Shown piece by piece: positions 30,970 to 39,279 of a stretch of 43,170 nt of DNA (positions are counted from its first letter, which is position 1; every line of letters begins with the position of its first letter). The DNA is taken from contig NZ_JASJEB010000043.1 in the NCBI RefSeq assembly GCF_030064895.1, forward strand, positions 1 to 43,170, in the 5' to 3' direction. This DNA is from Crocosphaera sp. (lineage in GTDB: Bacteria; Cyanobacteriota; Cyanobacteriia; Cyanobacteriales; Microcystaceae). A program made the translations under genes and the position numbers. The notes beneath the pieces are model-generated. The model saw only the letters and a list, made by a program, of their open reading frames with translations. It searched no databases and was not told where the DNA came from.

Positions 30970-31500
30970 TTGGCTGATATTTTGTCCATTTCTGTGAAAA
31001 TCCGTTTTCGTATTTTTATATTTTCTACTCTGTTCATGGGGATGATGTTAAGTAGCTGTCGTCACCCCCTTCTTATCACCCCAGAAATACCCACAGGAGG
31101 ACTGAATACTAAGTCCCCTGAAGAATACCCAACTTATAGCGGAGACGGTCGTTATTTGGCGTTTGCATCGGAACGTAAAGGTCATCGGGACATCTATCTT
31201 TTCGATTTACAAGAAAAACGTCTTGTCTCTTTACCCAATCTTAATCGCAGAGATTCCAGTCAGGATCAACCTGGTTTAAGTTTTGATGGACGTTATCTGG
31301 TTTATGTTTCCACGGAACGGGGTAAACCAGATGTCATGGTTTACGATCGCAACAAACAGCGATCAACTCTACTCACGGCCAATGTTCGGGGTTCTGTGAG
31401 GCAACCTACCATTACAGGGGATGGATCTCAAGTGGCCTTTCAAACCAGTCAACTAGGAGAATGGAATATTGCGATCGTTGACTATCAAACCACTCCTTAA
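30970..31500 (+). CDS. TolB-like beta-propeller lipoprotein
   Basis: A 176-residue protein with a lipoprotein-like start: hydrophobic segment then LSSC with the lipid Cys at residue 30. The mature part has three WD40-like/PD40 repeats (YPTYSGDGRYLAFASERKGH, PGLSFDGRYLVYVSTERGK, PTITGDGSQVAFQTSQLGEW), as in TolB C-terminal domains, but too few for a closed propeller on its own. The start codon is TTG at 30970, 6 nt after the DUF4327 stop. Location in the periplasm or outer membrane is inferred. Its end overlaps the convergent downstream gene by 4 nt. Confidence 0.82.
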   Translation: MADILSISVKIRFRIFIFSTLFMGMMLSSCRHPLLITPEIPTGGLNTKSPEEYPTYSGDGRYLAFASERKGHRDIYLFDLQEKRLVSLPNLNRRDSSQDQPGLSFDGRYLVYVSTERGKPDVMVYDRNKQRSTLLTANVRGSVRQPTITGDGSQVAFQTSQLGEWNIAIVDYQTTP

Positions 31501-31820
31501 CTGTTAGCTTCGTTTAGCCATTGATTGACATCTGCGGCAAAATCTTCATAACGACGTAGGGATGTTACTTTCACTTTAACATACTGTCCCATTGTTTTCA
31601 TAATGGGTAGAGTAAAGAGGATTTGATCAAGCATATCGGGAGAGTTTACGTTAACAATAGCAATAACCCGTCTTTCTCCCACACACTTCCATAAGTCTAC
31701 TACAACACCAGCTTTTTTGGCGTTTAAAGCTGTTTCTGCTTCTTGTGACCAAATAGAGAAGAGATCGGTTTGGGTCATTGTGGGACCGTATTCTACCTGA
31801 AAATCGAGAAGATAAAGCAT
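31497..31820 (-). CDS. Muconolactone-isomerase-like protein
   Basis: A 107-residue protein of the MIase/dimeric alpha-beta barrel type: MLYLLDFQVEYGPTMTQTDL, then WSQEAETALNAKKAGVVVDLWKCVGERRV split over residues 24-53. In cyanobacteria this family occurs without an aromatic-degradation pathway, so the real role is unknown. The ATG is preceded by AAGGATG. It converges with the beta-propeller lipoprotein and overlaps its end by 4 nt. Confidence 0.8.
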   Translation of the reverse strand: MLYLLDFQVEYGPTMTQTDLFSIWSQEAETALNAKKAGVVVDLWKCVGERRVIAIVNVNSPDMLDQILFTLPIMKTMGQYVKVKVTSLRRYEDFAADVNQWLNEANS

Positions 31821-31911
31821 TTTTCATCCTTGTAATTACTAATTATTGGGAACATATTTTAACTATTTTGTTCCTCAATAATAAAAACAATCAATATAGC
31901 AAAATAGAAAA

Positions 31912-33603
31912 ATGGATAACAGAGGAGTGGTGAGTATCCCTGATACAAAAAGACTAACTGCTTTAGAAGAGTCATTGACTAAACAGTTAGAACAGTCTGG
32001 TTTATCTCCTGTACCTTTATGGGTCAATTGTTTTTTAGGAGAGGTTTTGCTTGTTTTAGTGGAATTTTCTGATAATTATTATTTTAATTTAGAAAAAATT
32101 CAAGCTTTCTTATATAAAAGACTCAAAAAAGAGAATTTATCTCAAGATTATTTTGTGGAAATTTATTATTTCATTGATGGTAAATATTGCTCCTTAGAGT
32201 TAGATAAAAAAGCAAATTCATTAATTACATTATCTTCTGAAATATTTAATAAATATAGAAATTTAGGTTTAAAATGGCAACAAAAACCAACTGATTCTTC
32301 TAAGAAAAAAAATCAGGCTAATCAATTATCATGGTTAGTGATGGGTTGGAGTTTGGCAACTATCACAACTATTAGTCTTGTTTATGGGTTAACTCGTCCT
32401 TGTGTTTTTGATAAATGTTCGGACATTTATCAAGCAGAAAAACTTTTTTCTAAGAGTGAAATATTGTTGCAGAATCCCCTGAATGATGCTGAACTTAATC
32501 TAGTTAAAAATAATTTAAAATCAGCTATTAATTTATTGGCTAAAATTCCTTTCTGGTCAGATTATTATCAAGAATATTCTCAACTTAAGAATCAATATCA
32601 ACAACAGCTAGATGATATTTTATTACTAGAATCTGCTAAAAATAAACAAGCAAAAGCAATATTGTTATCTCAACAATCATCTCTATCTATTCAACAATTA
32701 GAAGCAGTTAAACAAAAATTAAAAACTGCCATTGCAAAGATAGAATTGATTAACGATAACGATGTTTTAGAAGAAGTAAAAAACAAAGAATATCAAGAAT
32801 ATTCAAAAAATATTCAACTCATTAATCAAAAAATAGTAAGAGAAAAGCAAGCTAATAAGAGTCTAAAACAAGCAAAATTAGCAGCATCCTTAGCTCAAAG
32901 GAAAGAAAATGCTGCCGACAATCTAAACAGTTTACAATTAGTTTATAACAGTTGGAAAATAGCTATAAAAAGTTTGCAGGAAATACCAGCAGAAACAACT
33001 AGTTATCCAGAATCTCGTCTTCTTTTAAAAACCTATATATCTAATAAAAATAGAATTGGAAAACGAAAAGAACAAGAAAGTATCGCAGTGAAAATGTATG
33101 AAAAAGCGAATAATTATGCTAAATTAGCTAAAAAGTCAGAGCAAAATAATCAATGGTTACAAGGAGTTAACTATTGGAGTATGGCTACAGTTCATATTAA
33201 TAAAGTTCCTAGAAATACCTTTAAATGGAAAGAGGTTCAACCGTTAATATCAACTTATAAACTATCATTCGCTAAAGCTCGAAATAAATCAAATGAAATC
33301 AGAAAATTAGAGAAAATTTCATCAGAATTAGATGCAATTTGTAACAGTGAAGAGCCAATATGTAAGTATGATATTACAGAAAAAATAATTAAAATCCAAC
33401 TAAAATCCAACTATTTAGAACAACTATGGATGATTGCCTTACAAGCAAAAGCAAAAGGAAATTTACAAATTCAAGTGGAACTTTTAAAACATCTTTCTAC
33501 CTTTGAACACCGCTTACAAACAATGAGTAATCAAACAGGAAAATCAATAGAAGTCTATAATCCTCAAGGAAAATTAATGACTGTGTATCATAGACAACAG
33601 TAG
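31912..33603 (+). CDS. Large conserved-type hypothetical with one TM
   Basis: A 563-residue protein without a recognised family. Residues 1-120 are a soluble N-terminal region with a possible small alpha/beta fold. One TM segment lies near 138-160 (LVMGWSLATITTISLVYGL). Residues 165-520 are almost all helix with Lys/Gln/Glu-rich coiled-coil character, and the last 30 residues (SIEVYNPQGKLMTVYH) look like a short beta unit. The layout, cytosolic head and long helical tail, suggests a structural or scaffolding role; this is inference. A Lys-rich start is not a signal peptide. Confidence 0.7.
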   Translation: MDNRGVVSIPDTKRLTALEESLTKQLEQSGLSPVPLWVNCFLGEVLLVLVEFSDNYYFNLEKIQAFLYKRLKKENLSQDYFVEIYYFIDGKYCSLELDKKANSLITLSSEIFNKYRNLGLKWQQKPTDSSKKKNQANQLSWLVMGWSLATITTISLVYGLTRPCVFDKCSDIYQAEKLFSKSEILLQNPLNDAELNLVKNNLKSAINLLAKIPFWSDYYQEYSQLKNQYQQQLDDILLLESAKNKQAKAILLSQQSSLSIQQLEAVKQKLKTAIAKIELINDNDVLEEVKNKEYQEYSKNIQLINQKIVREKQANKSLKQAKLAASLAQRKENAADNLNSLQLVYNSWKIAIKSLQEIPAETTSYPESRLLLKTYISNKNRIGKRKEQESIAVKMYEKANNYAKLAKKSEQNNQWLQGVNYWSMATVHINKVPRNTFKWKEVQPLISTYKLSFAKARNKSNEIRKLEKISSELDAICNSEEPICKYDITEKIIKIQLKSNYLEQLWMIALQAKAKGNLQIQVELLKHLSTFEHRLQTMSNQTGKSIEVYNPQGKLMTVYHRQQ

Positions 33604-33720
33604 AGAGATCCCATCGATGCCAGAATTTTAGCGTGATGGACTATACACGATCGCACCTGATTGGTTATACTGGACATCGCAAAGCAAACAATATAAGTCG
33701 ATATACTTAACTTAACATCA

Positions 33721-33933
33721 ATGACAACTCAAACTCTTTCCCGTGTATCTTCCGACTCTTCTAAAACAACCACCAAAAACTCTCATAATCAAACTTATGG
33801 GGTCAAAGATGGAGAGAATCGGATGATGAAAGTGAGAGAAACCTATTCAGTAACACAACAAGTCAAATATTTACATTTACAAGCTGAAATTGATGTACTT
33901 CTGCAACAACTACAAACCTTAAAACAAAATTAA
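33721..33933 (+). CDS. Small hypothetical protein
   Basis: A 70-residue protein with a Ser/Thr-rich, disordered first half and a predicted helix at the end (YLHLQAEIDVLLQQLQTLKQ) with leucine repeats, so it may dimerise. I do not recognise a family. It has its own terminator at 34015-34050, which supports a real short gene. No functional link to neighbours is visible. Confidence 0.6.
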   Translation: MTTQTLSRVSSDSSKTTTKNSHNQTYGVKDGENRMMKVRETYSVTQQVKYLHLQAEIDVLLQQLQTLKQN

Positions 33934-33987
33934 GGAAAAATTCTCTATAAATTAAACGATAAATTCGACATTTAAGCGTTTTTCGAC

Positions 33988-34031
33988 CTAATCTCCTTTA
34001 ACAATCTTTCTAATCTCCTGTAACAATCTTT
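33988..34031 (+). repeat. 22-bp tandem duplication
   Basis: Two 22-base units, 33988-34009 and 34010-34031, differ at one position. The second unit also forms the left half of the terminator that follows, so the duplication has copied the 5' arm of that hairpin. Confidence 0.85.
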
Positions 34032-34050
34032 GATTGGACAGGAGGTTTTT
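34015..34050 (+). terminator. Strong rho-independent terminator
   Basis: CTCCTGT (34015-34021) pairs with ACAGGAG (34038-34044), and the inner CAATC/GATTG pairs around TTT. A TTTTT run follows. It lies 81 nt after the stop of the small gene at 33721-33933. Confidence 0.88.
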
Positions 34051-34089
34051 GTGTTATGGGTCTTCAGAAAATTCTCATTAAATTAAATA

Positions 34090-34117
34090 TAACTTAAGGA
34101 AAGCTCGTGTTAAGTTA
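34090..34117 (+). promoter_or_regulatory. Perfect hairpin upstream of topA
   Basis: TAACTTAA (34090-34097) pairs with TTAAGTTA (34110-34117) around a 12-nt loop, 128 nt before the topA start. It could be an operator or leader structure. The topA ribosome-binding site is weak. Confidence 0.35.
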
Positions 34118-34244
34118 CCTAAAAGGGGTTATTTTTTATAATAGATGTTCCGATTACCTTTTTCTGTAATTGATAAGCTAGGAATAAGCCCATTACCCAG
34201 GCTTGATGAGATCCGCTAAAATTGCTTGATTATTAACAACGATT

Positions 34245-36887
34245 ATGTCAACCCTTGTTATTGTTGAATCACCAACCAAAGCCCGTACTATTAGAAATTA
34301 CTTACCCAAAGGATACCAAGTCGAGGCATCTATGGGCCATGTTCGGGATCTTCCGGCTTCAGCCGATGAAATACCCGCCTCCTATAAAGACAAAGATTGG
34401 GCTAACTTAGGGGTCAATGTCGAAGATGGCTTTGAACCCATTTATGTCATCCCCAAGGGCAAAAAAAAGGTGGTTCAGGGGTTAAAATCAGCCTTGAAAA
34501 GCGCAGATGAATTAATCTTGGCCACTGACGAAGATAGAGAAGGGGAAAGCATCAGTTGGCATTTATTACAACTTCTCAAGCCCAAAGTTCCCATCAAACG
34601 CATGGTGTTCCATGAGATCACCCGTGAAGCTATCCAAAAATCCCTGAAAAATTGTCGGGATATTGACGAAAATTTAGTCCATGCCCAAGAAACTCGCCGT
34701 ATTTTAGACCGTTTATACGGTTACACCCTTTCACCCTTACTCTGGAAAAAAATCGCTTGGGGACTGTCCGCCGGACGGGTTCAATCGGTGGCTGTACGTT
34801 TGCTGGTAAAACGGGAACGGGAACGCCTCGCTTTCCAATCTGGGGGCTATTGGGACCTGAAAGCCTTACTGGAAAAAGAAAAAAGTCCCTTTGAAGCCAA
34901 GTTAATCACCCTTGAGGGCAAGAAAATCGCTACGGGTGCTGATTTTGACCCCAACACTGGTAAAATCGCTCAGGGGCGCAAGGTGGTGCTTCTCAGCGAA
35001 GAAGAGGCCAACGCCCTCAAAGATAGATTAGAAGGGAAAACTTGGACTGTTAATAAGAAGGAAGAAAAAGCTACCACCCGTAAACCCTATCCTCCTTTTA
35101 CTACTTCCACCCTGCAACAAGAATCTAACCGTAAACTGGGTATATCGGCGCGAGATACCATGCGCATCGCCCAGAAACTCTACGAAGAAGGTTATATCAC
35201 CTATATGCGGACGGACTCGGTTCATCTGTCTGATGAAGCCATTAAAGCAGCTAGAAGTTGCGTTGAGGAAAAATATGGTAAGCAATATTTAAGCCCCAAA
35301 CCCCGTCAATACACCACCAAAAGCAAAGGAGCCCAAGAAGCACACGAGGCCATACGTCCGGCTGGTAATCGCTTCCGTACCCCCCAAGAAACGGGGCTAT
35401 CGGGTCAAGAATTTGGCCTTTATGACCTGATTTGGAAGCGTACTGTAGCTTCTCAGATGGCTAACGCTAAATTAACTCAAATTACCGTTCTTTTGGACGT
35501 GGAGGACGCAGGGTTCCGTTCTTCGGGGAAACGGATCGATTTTCCTGGGTTTTTCCGTGCCTATGTGGAGGGTTCTGATGATCCCGATGCTGCTATTGAA
35601 AACCAAGAGGTGATCTTACCGCCTTTGGAAGAAGGTGATCATCCTGACTGTAAAGAGCTAGATGTCTTGGGCCACGAAACCCAACCTCCGGCAAGATATA
35701 CGGAAGCTTCCCTGGTGAAAATGTTGGAAGGGGAAGGGGTTGGCCGGCCTAGTACCTACGCCAGTATTATTGGGACTATCCGCGATCGCGGTTATGCCCA
35801 AATGCGCGGTAAAGCTTTAGTTCCCACGTTTACTGCTTTTGCTGTGGTCAGTTTACTGGAAACCCATTTTCCTGATTTGGTAGATACTCAATTTACCTCG
35901 AAAATGGAACAAACCCTGGATGAAATTGCTACAGGGGAGGCCCAATGGGTTCCCTATCTGAAAAAATTCTATTCGGGGGAAGAAGGGTTAGATACTCAGG
36001 TTAAGGTACAGGTTGATCAAATCGATCCTGGGGTAGCTAAGGCGATTAATTTGGAGAATTTGGACGCAACGGTAAAAATTGGTAAGTTTGGTCCTTATGT
36101 GGAAGTTTTGCAGGAGGAGGAAAAAATTACCGCGTCTATTCCCACTGATTTAACACCTTCGGATCTCGATCCTGAACAGGTTAACAAGTTATTGAAACAG
36201 AAAACGGAGGGACCGCAAAAAGTAGGGTTACATCCAGAAACTGGAGAAGCTATTTATCTTTTGATTGGTAGTTACGGTCCTTATGTACAGTTGGGAGAAG
36301 CTAGTGAGGAGAATAAGAAGCCAAAACGTGCTTCTTTACCCAAAGGAACTAATGCGGAAGATGTCACCCTAGATATGGCGGTGGGGTTATTGGCCTTACC
36401 TCGTTTACTGGGAACCCATCCGGAAACTGGGGCAAAAATTAAGGCCAGTTTGGGACGGTTTGGCCCTTATGTGGTGCATGATCAAGGGAAAGAGGGGAAA
36501 GATTATCGATCGCTGAAAAAAGAGGATGATGTCTTAACTGTTACCTTGGAAAGGGCTTTGGAATTATTAGCCCAACCCAAACGGGGACGGGGTGGTGGTC
36601 GTACCAAGAAACCTTTAAAAGAGTTGGGGGTTCATCCTGAAGATAAAGAAGCGGTTAATGTTTACGAGGGTCCTTATGGGGTTTATGTTAAACACGGTAA
36701 GGTGAACGCTGGTTTACCGGAAGGGGAAACCGTTGAAACTATTACCTTAGAAAAGGCTTTGGAGTTGTTAGCAGCTAAGGCTACAACTAAGAAGAAAACT
36801 ACTCGTAAAACCACTACTAAGAAGAAAACTACCACAAAACGCACGACTAAGAGTAAAAGCAGTACAACTAAAAAGACAGATTCTTAA
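34245..36887 (+). CDS. topA: DNA topoisomerase I
   Basis: Type IA topoisomerase that relaxes negative supercoils. In this 880-residue protein the Toprim motifs are VIVESPTKA (5-13) and DEDREGE (95-101); the catalytic Tyr lies in [10 protein letters not shown] (Y320). A series of topoisomerase C-terminal repeats follows ([41 protein letters not shown]), without zinc fingers, as in cyanobacteria, and a Lys/Thr-rich tail ends the protein. The length is normal for the group. The gene is a single unit, and a hairpin lies 41 nt beyond its stop. Confidence 0.97.
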   Translation: MSTLVIVESPTKARTIRNYLPKGYQVEASMGHVRDLPASADEIPASYKDKDWANLGVNVEDGFEPIYVIPKGKKKVVQGLKSALKSADELILATDEDREGESISWHLLQLLKPKVPIKRMVFHEITREAIQKSLKNCRDIDENLVHAQETRRILDRLYGYTLSPLLWKKIAWGLSAGRVQSVAVRLLVKRERERLAFQSGGYWDLKALLEKEKSPFEAKLITLEGKKIATGADFDPNTGKIAQGRKVVLLSEEEANALKDRLEGKTWTVNKKEEKATTRKPYPPFTTSTLQQESNRKLGISARDTMRIAQKLYEEGYITYMRTDSVHLSDEAIKAARSCVEEKYGKQYLSPKPRQYTTKSKGAQEAHEAIRPAGNRFRTPQETGLSGQEFGLYDLIWKRTVASQMANAKLTQITVLLDVEDAGFRSSGKRIDFPGFFRAYVEGSDDPDAAIENQEVILPPLEEGDHPDCKELDVLGHETQPPARYTEASLVKMLEGEGVGRPSTYASIIGTIRDRGYAQMRGKALVPTFTAFAVVSLLETHFPDLVDTQFTSKMEQTLDEIATGEAQWVPYLKKFYSGEEGLDTQVKVQVDQIDPGVAKAINLENLDATVKIGKFGPYVEVLQEEEKITASIPTDLTPSDLDPEQVNKLLKQKTEGPQKVGLHPETGEAIYLLIGSYGPYVQLGEASEENKKPKRASLPKGTNAEDVTLDMAVGLLALPRLLGTHPETGAKIKASLGRFGPYVVHDQGKEGKDYRSLKKEDDVLTVTLERALELLAQPKRGRGGGRTKKPLKELGVHPEDKEAVNVYEGPYGVYVKHGKVNAGLPEGETVETITLEKALELLAAKATTKKKTTRKTTTKKKTTTKRTTKSKSSTTKKTDS

Positions 36888-36927
36888 GGTTCATCATGTC
36901 TGATAGATGTTTGTATTTGTAACAGTA

Positions 36928-36952
36928 GTAGGGTGGGCAATGCTCACCCTAC
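36928..36952 (+). repeat. GTAGGGTG/CACCCTAC hairpin after topA
   Basis: GTAGGGTG (36928-36935) pairs with CACCCTAC (36945-36952), with more pairing (GGC/GCT-like, one wobble) inside. This palindrome belongs to a widespread cyanobacterial interspersed type. No strong T run follows, but it may help terminate topA. Confidence 0.55.
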
Positions 36953-37159
36953 AGGGTTTTGTAAGAAAGAAAAACTAGAAGTGAAATTAAGATAATGGTT
37001 AACTTTTCCGTGAAGATTAGAAATTTTTGTCTTTACTATATTGTTTTTCCTAGTGCGATCGCTTAATTAATCTTGAGTCTTAATAATACAAAATAACTGT
37101 TTTACTCAAGATGGGGTTGGGGCGATCGGTATTTAGAAAAAATATTTTTGAGCTATTCT

Positions 37160-37190
37160 AAACCCTGTAAGCTTTTCAGAGACAGGGTTT
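37160..37190. repeat. AAACCCTGT hairpin
   Basis: AAACCCTGT (37160-37168) pairs perfectly with ACAGGGTTT (37182-37190) around a 13-nt loop, 170 nt before the sigma-factor start. Confidence 0.6.
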
Positions 37191-37229
37191 GGGGAGAATA
37201 CTATAGAAAAAATTTTTATCTTCCTATCT

Positions 37230-37264
37230 TATAGTGTCACATTCTTGGGTTTTGTGACACTATA
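37230..37264. promoter_or_regulatory. 12-bp perfect palindrome upstream of the sigma gene
   Basis: TATAGTGTCACA (37230-37241) and TGTGACACTATA (37253-37264) are perfect inverted repeats around an 11-nt spacer. The sigma-factor start is 96 nt downstream. The arms contain TGTGACAC, and a GTCACC stretch reappears in the leader near 37338. A regulator-binding site is plausible; a hairpin in the RNA is the alternative. Confidence 0.5.
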
Positions 37265-37335
37265 TAGGTGAAATATAAAAAATTGCGCTATAGAAGTTGC
37301 GCTAAGAACTTTCACAACCAAAGGAGGTGTGTACA

Positions 37336-37347
37336 ATGTCACCATAA
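37336..37347 (+). CDS. Three-codon leader ORF (Met-Ser-Pro) before the sigma gene
   Basis: AAAGGAGGTG (37320-37329), an almost perfect match to the 16S anti-Shine-Dalgarno, is followed after 6 nt by ATG TCA CCA TAA. The stop codon overlaps TAAGGAG (37345-37351), the ribosome-binding site of the sigma gene, whose ATG is at 37360. Ribosomes that finish the mini-ORF would therefore be placed at the next start, which would couple the two or regulate it. No experimental support is known to me. Confidence 0.4.
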   Translation: MSP

Positions 37348-37359
37348 GGAGCATTTTCC

Positions 37360-37926
37360 ATGACGAAACCAAATGATAACCCACTTGCCCTCTATCTATC
37401 AACACTTCTAAAACCGGAACCAGGAGAACAACTGAAGCAATCAAACTACTTTTTTGCTTATGTTAAGCGGTTACTTCGGCAGTATTATTTAACAGATGTT
37501 GATGCTCATGAGGTTTTGAGTGAGTCAGTCCTTCGTGTAATTTCTTACACGAATAAACATGAAATAGAGGTAAAAAGCTATGAAGCAATGTTAAAGAGAT
37601 TTAGTCTCAATGTCATTCGCGAAATGAGTCGAAAACAAAGACTTAAATATCGAGTTGACTATGACTCCATAGAACATAAACTAACTTCTAAACAGTCTGG
37701 TGGTGAACAAGTTTATCAAACCATAGATAACTTACGTTCATTGGATACTTTGTGGAAGCAATTATCTCCACTAGAAAGTGAACTTCTAATCTTACGAATC
37801 ATGAGAGGACTGAATTGGAAAACAATTTCTACATTGTTTTCTGACAAGAAAGTTAGTTGCACTCCCTCATCTTTAAGAAAACGATACGAACGTCTTATCA
37901 AACGTTTACGTCAACAGATGAGTTAA
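37360..37926 (+). CDS. Small sigma-70-like (ECF-type) factor
   Basis: A 188-residue protein with a region 2-like segment at about 28-96 (FFAYVKRLLRQYYLTDVDAH, VLSESVLRVISYT) and a region 4-like helix-turn-helix at 126-185 (LWKQLSPLESELLILRIMRG, LNWKTISTLF, SLRKRYERLIKRLRQQ). Regions 1 and 3 are absent, as in ECF factors. It has no adjacent anti-sigma factor with recognisable motifs, unless the helical protein at 38129-38425 plays that role. A strong AAGGAG lies 8 nt before ATG. The stretch before it has an unusual leader (mini-ORF, palindrome, hairpins). Confidence 0.82.
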   Translation: MTKPNDNPLALYLSTLLKPEPGEQLKQSNYFFAYVKRLLRQYYLTDVDAHEVLSESVLRVISYTNKHEIEVKSYEAMLKRFSLNVIREMSRKQRLKYRVDYDSIEHKLTSKQSGGEQVYQTIDNLRSLDTLWKQLSPLESELLILRIMRGLNWKTISTLFSDKKVSCTPSSLRKRYERLIKRLRQQMS

Positions 37927-38032
37927 TGCAAATCTTTCAAGTTTGATTGATGGGGCTTTCATGTTTAAACACTGTTCCACTACGCATTAAAGTGAGGACA
38001 TAAACAAAGCAGGAAAAACTTTTAATAGTTTT

Positions 38033-38078
38033 TACCTTTTGCTTTTTGCCTTTTGCCTTTTGCCTTTCGCGTAGCGGC
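38033..38078. repeat. TTTTGCC heptamer tract with CGCGTAGCGGC tail
   Basis: T-rich heptamers (TTTTGCC type, four units) end in TTTCGCGTAGCGGC. The same element with other unit variants is at 803-847. Confidence 0.75.
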
Positions 38079-38128
38079 ATAGCCCCCAATCTTACTGATT
38101 ATAAATAATAGCATACAGGTAATCAGCA

Positions 38129-38425
38129 ATGAACAATCTTATTGTCAATGAAAAGCTGATGAAATTAGCTCAAGAATATAATTTCTTGGGAAGGTTATCG
38201 CAGCTATCTGAATCACAGCAAAAACGTTTAGTAGAAATTCTCAAAGTAGCAGAATCTGATCATAATTTCAGTGAAATGCTGAATAAAATTGATCAGACAC
38301 TTGCTGAAGAATTAAACCTTCTAGATAAGAATAGTCTTGATGAATATGAAAGTCAGCGAATGAACATCAGTAAAACATTAGTTTCTAAACTTCCTCAAGA
38401 TTATCGTCTCCTGCTAGAAGATTAA
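38129..38425 (+). CDS. Small all-helical protein downstream of the sigma gene
   Basis: A 98-residue, mostly helical protein of Leu/Glu/Lys/Asn composition: LAQEYNFLGRLSQLSESQQK, LVEILKVAESD, MLNKIDQTLAEELNLL. There is no TM, Cys pair or known motif. It starts 203 nt after the sigma-factor stop, with a repeat tract between, and its own strong terminator follows. It could be an anti-sigma or an unrelated protein; the sequence does not decide. Confidence 0.65.
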   Translation: MNNLIVNEKLMKLAQEYNFLGRLSQLSESQQKRLVEILKVAESDHNFSEMLNKIDQTLAEELNLLDKNSLDEYESQRMNISKTLVSKLPQDYRLLLED

Positions 38426-38474
38426 GTTATGTACTTAATTTTCAATCCAGTGTTTCTGTATCTTACAAGTTAGA

Positions 38475-38504
38475 AAGATGGGAAGACCCATCTTCTTGTT
38501 TTTT
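38475..38504 (+). terminator. Strong rho-independent terminator
   Basis: AAGATGGG (38475-38482) pairs perfectly with CCCATCTT (38487-38494) around AAGA and is followed by CTTGTTTTTT. It closes the helical-protein gene 50 nt after its stop. Confidence 0.92.
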
Positions 38505-38670
38505 AAGGATTCAATAATTGAGTCATAACTAATAAAGTTAAACAGTAAGATACAAAAATAGTGTATAAAACTAATACATTTATAGGAGAATCTTTTGCTT
38601 GCTTACTTTGGAAAGCTTTTTCAGTAATTGTCTTCAATACACTGCTCAAGCTATTCAAAAAGTAAATCAT
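38503..38670 (-). CDS. Possible small TM protein
   Basis: From an ATG at 38670 the reading frame encodes 55 residues: MIYFLNSLSSVLKTITEKAF, a Lys/Gln stretch, then a hydrophobic C-terminal helix (NVLVLYTIFVSYCLTLLVMT). GAGAG lies 6 nt before the ATG. A longer TTG start at 38685 exists. It overlaps the T run of the terminator by two bases. No family is recognised, so it may be spurious. Confidence 0.35.
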   Translation of the reverse strand: MIYFLNSLSSVLKTITEKAFQSKQAKDSPINVLVLYTIFVSYCLTLLVMTQLLNP

Positions 38671-38745
38671 AATTTGCTCTCTCAACTACTTTCAATAAAT
38701 AGTGATTTTGAACAGAGGTTTTGTGACAGGAAATATTATCTTTGA

Positions 38746-38898
38746 GTATTCACAGGTGAAATCGGTTCTTTCAGCCAAATTAAAACCATTACCGTTAATC
38801 TTGTACAAGATCCCCAATCTACTCCCGAACCCAGTACCTTAATTAGTTTAGGGTTGCTTAGTTTAGCAGCAAATGCACCTAAACGTAAAGCGAGTTAA
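38746..38898 (+). pseudogene. PEP-CTERM protein C-terminal relic
   Basis: An open frame without a start codon encodes EIGSFSQIKTITVNLVQDPQ, then STPEPSTLISLGLLSLAANA and a basic end PKRKAS with stop at 38896. The PEPST motif, hydrophobic segment and basic tail are the PEP-CTERM sorting signal used by exosortase. Upstream the frame is closed by TGA at 38743-38745. The hydrophobic part is shorter than normal (about 12 residues), so the relic is decayed. The rest of the parent gene is absent. Confidence 0.8.
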
Positions 38899-38967
38899 GC
38901 ATGGTTTTGGTGGGAAAAAATAACAATAAGACTATTTTGATACACTTCTACTAAAGATGTGTTTCTT

Positions 38968-38995
38968 GTAGGGGTTAACGGGCGTTAATCCCTAC
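38968..38995. repeat. GTAGGG hairpin repeat
   Basis: GTAGGG with TTAACG (38968-38980) pairs with CGTTAA with CCCTAC (38983-38995), one mismatch near the middle. This is a dispersed palindrome typical of cyanobacterial intergenic regions, located just before the HicB gene end. Confidence 0.6.
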
Positions 38996-39014
38996 GGAAA
39001 TGTGTTCATCATAC

Positions 39015-39245
39015 TTACCTAAAATTTTTCACTGTAGCTTTTTGAGGCAATGGGTGTGGGACTTTCTCTCCATTAGCTTCGAGATCAGCTACGACATCTT
39101 TTACCAAGTTTGTAATACCTTCAAGTGCAGCATAACGATCTTCATCAAGATAGGACAAACTAGGATATTCAACGCATAATCCTACAAATTCTTCGTCTTC
39201 AACTGACCAAGTAACTCTATAGTTATAGTTATCGCAGTTAACCAT
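39015..39245 (-). CDS. HicB-like antitoxin, solitary
   Basis: A 76-residue protein with the HicB N-terminal fold: NYRVTWSVEDEEFVGLCVEY, PSLSYLDEDRYAALEGITNLV, then VVADLEANGEKVPHPLP. It lacks the C-terminal DNA-binding domain of long HicB proteins. No HicA-like gene (a short double-stranded RNA-binding toxin) is adjacent on either side; the neighbours are the PEP-CTERM relic and the element before uvrA. The ATG has AAGGA 10 nt before it, and a short palindrome lies 15-34 nt upstream (39260-39279), so it may regulate itself. Confidence 0.82.
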   Translation of the reverse strand: MVNCDNYNYRVTWSVEDEEFVGLCVEYPSLSYLDEDRYAALEGITNLVKDVVADLEANGEKVPHPLPQKATVKNFR

Positions 39246-39259
39246 CTTCCATTTCCTTA

Positions 39260-39279
39260 TAGTATTAATAATGATACTA
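39260..39279. promoter_or_regulatory. Palindrome upstream of the HicB gene
   Basis: TAGTAT (39260-39265) and ATACTA (39274-39279) are perfect inverted repeats with an 8-nt spacer, 15 nt before the HicB start. It is a plausible operator for a HicB-type or other regulator. Confidence 0.35.

Larger units (their letters stand above)
33934..34244. other. Intergenic region before topA
   Basis: It contains the 22-bp duplication and terminator at 33988-34050, the hairpin at 34090-34117, and the topA promoter and leader. Nothing else could be supported. Confidence 0.6.
36888..37359. other. Intergenic region between topA and the sigma factor
   Basis: The stretch contains hairpins at 36928-36952, 37160-37190 and 37230-37264, a HIP1 octamer near 37054, and the mini-ORF at 37336-37347. 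It must hold the sigma-factor promoter. No other gene was found. Confidence 0.6.
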
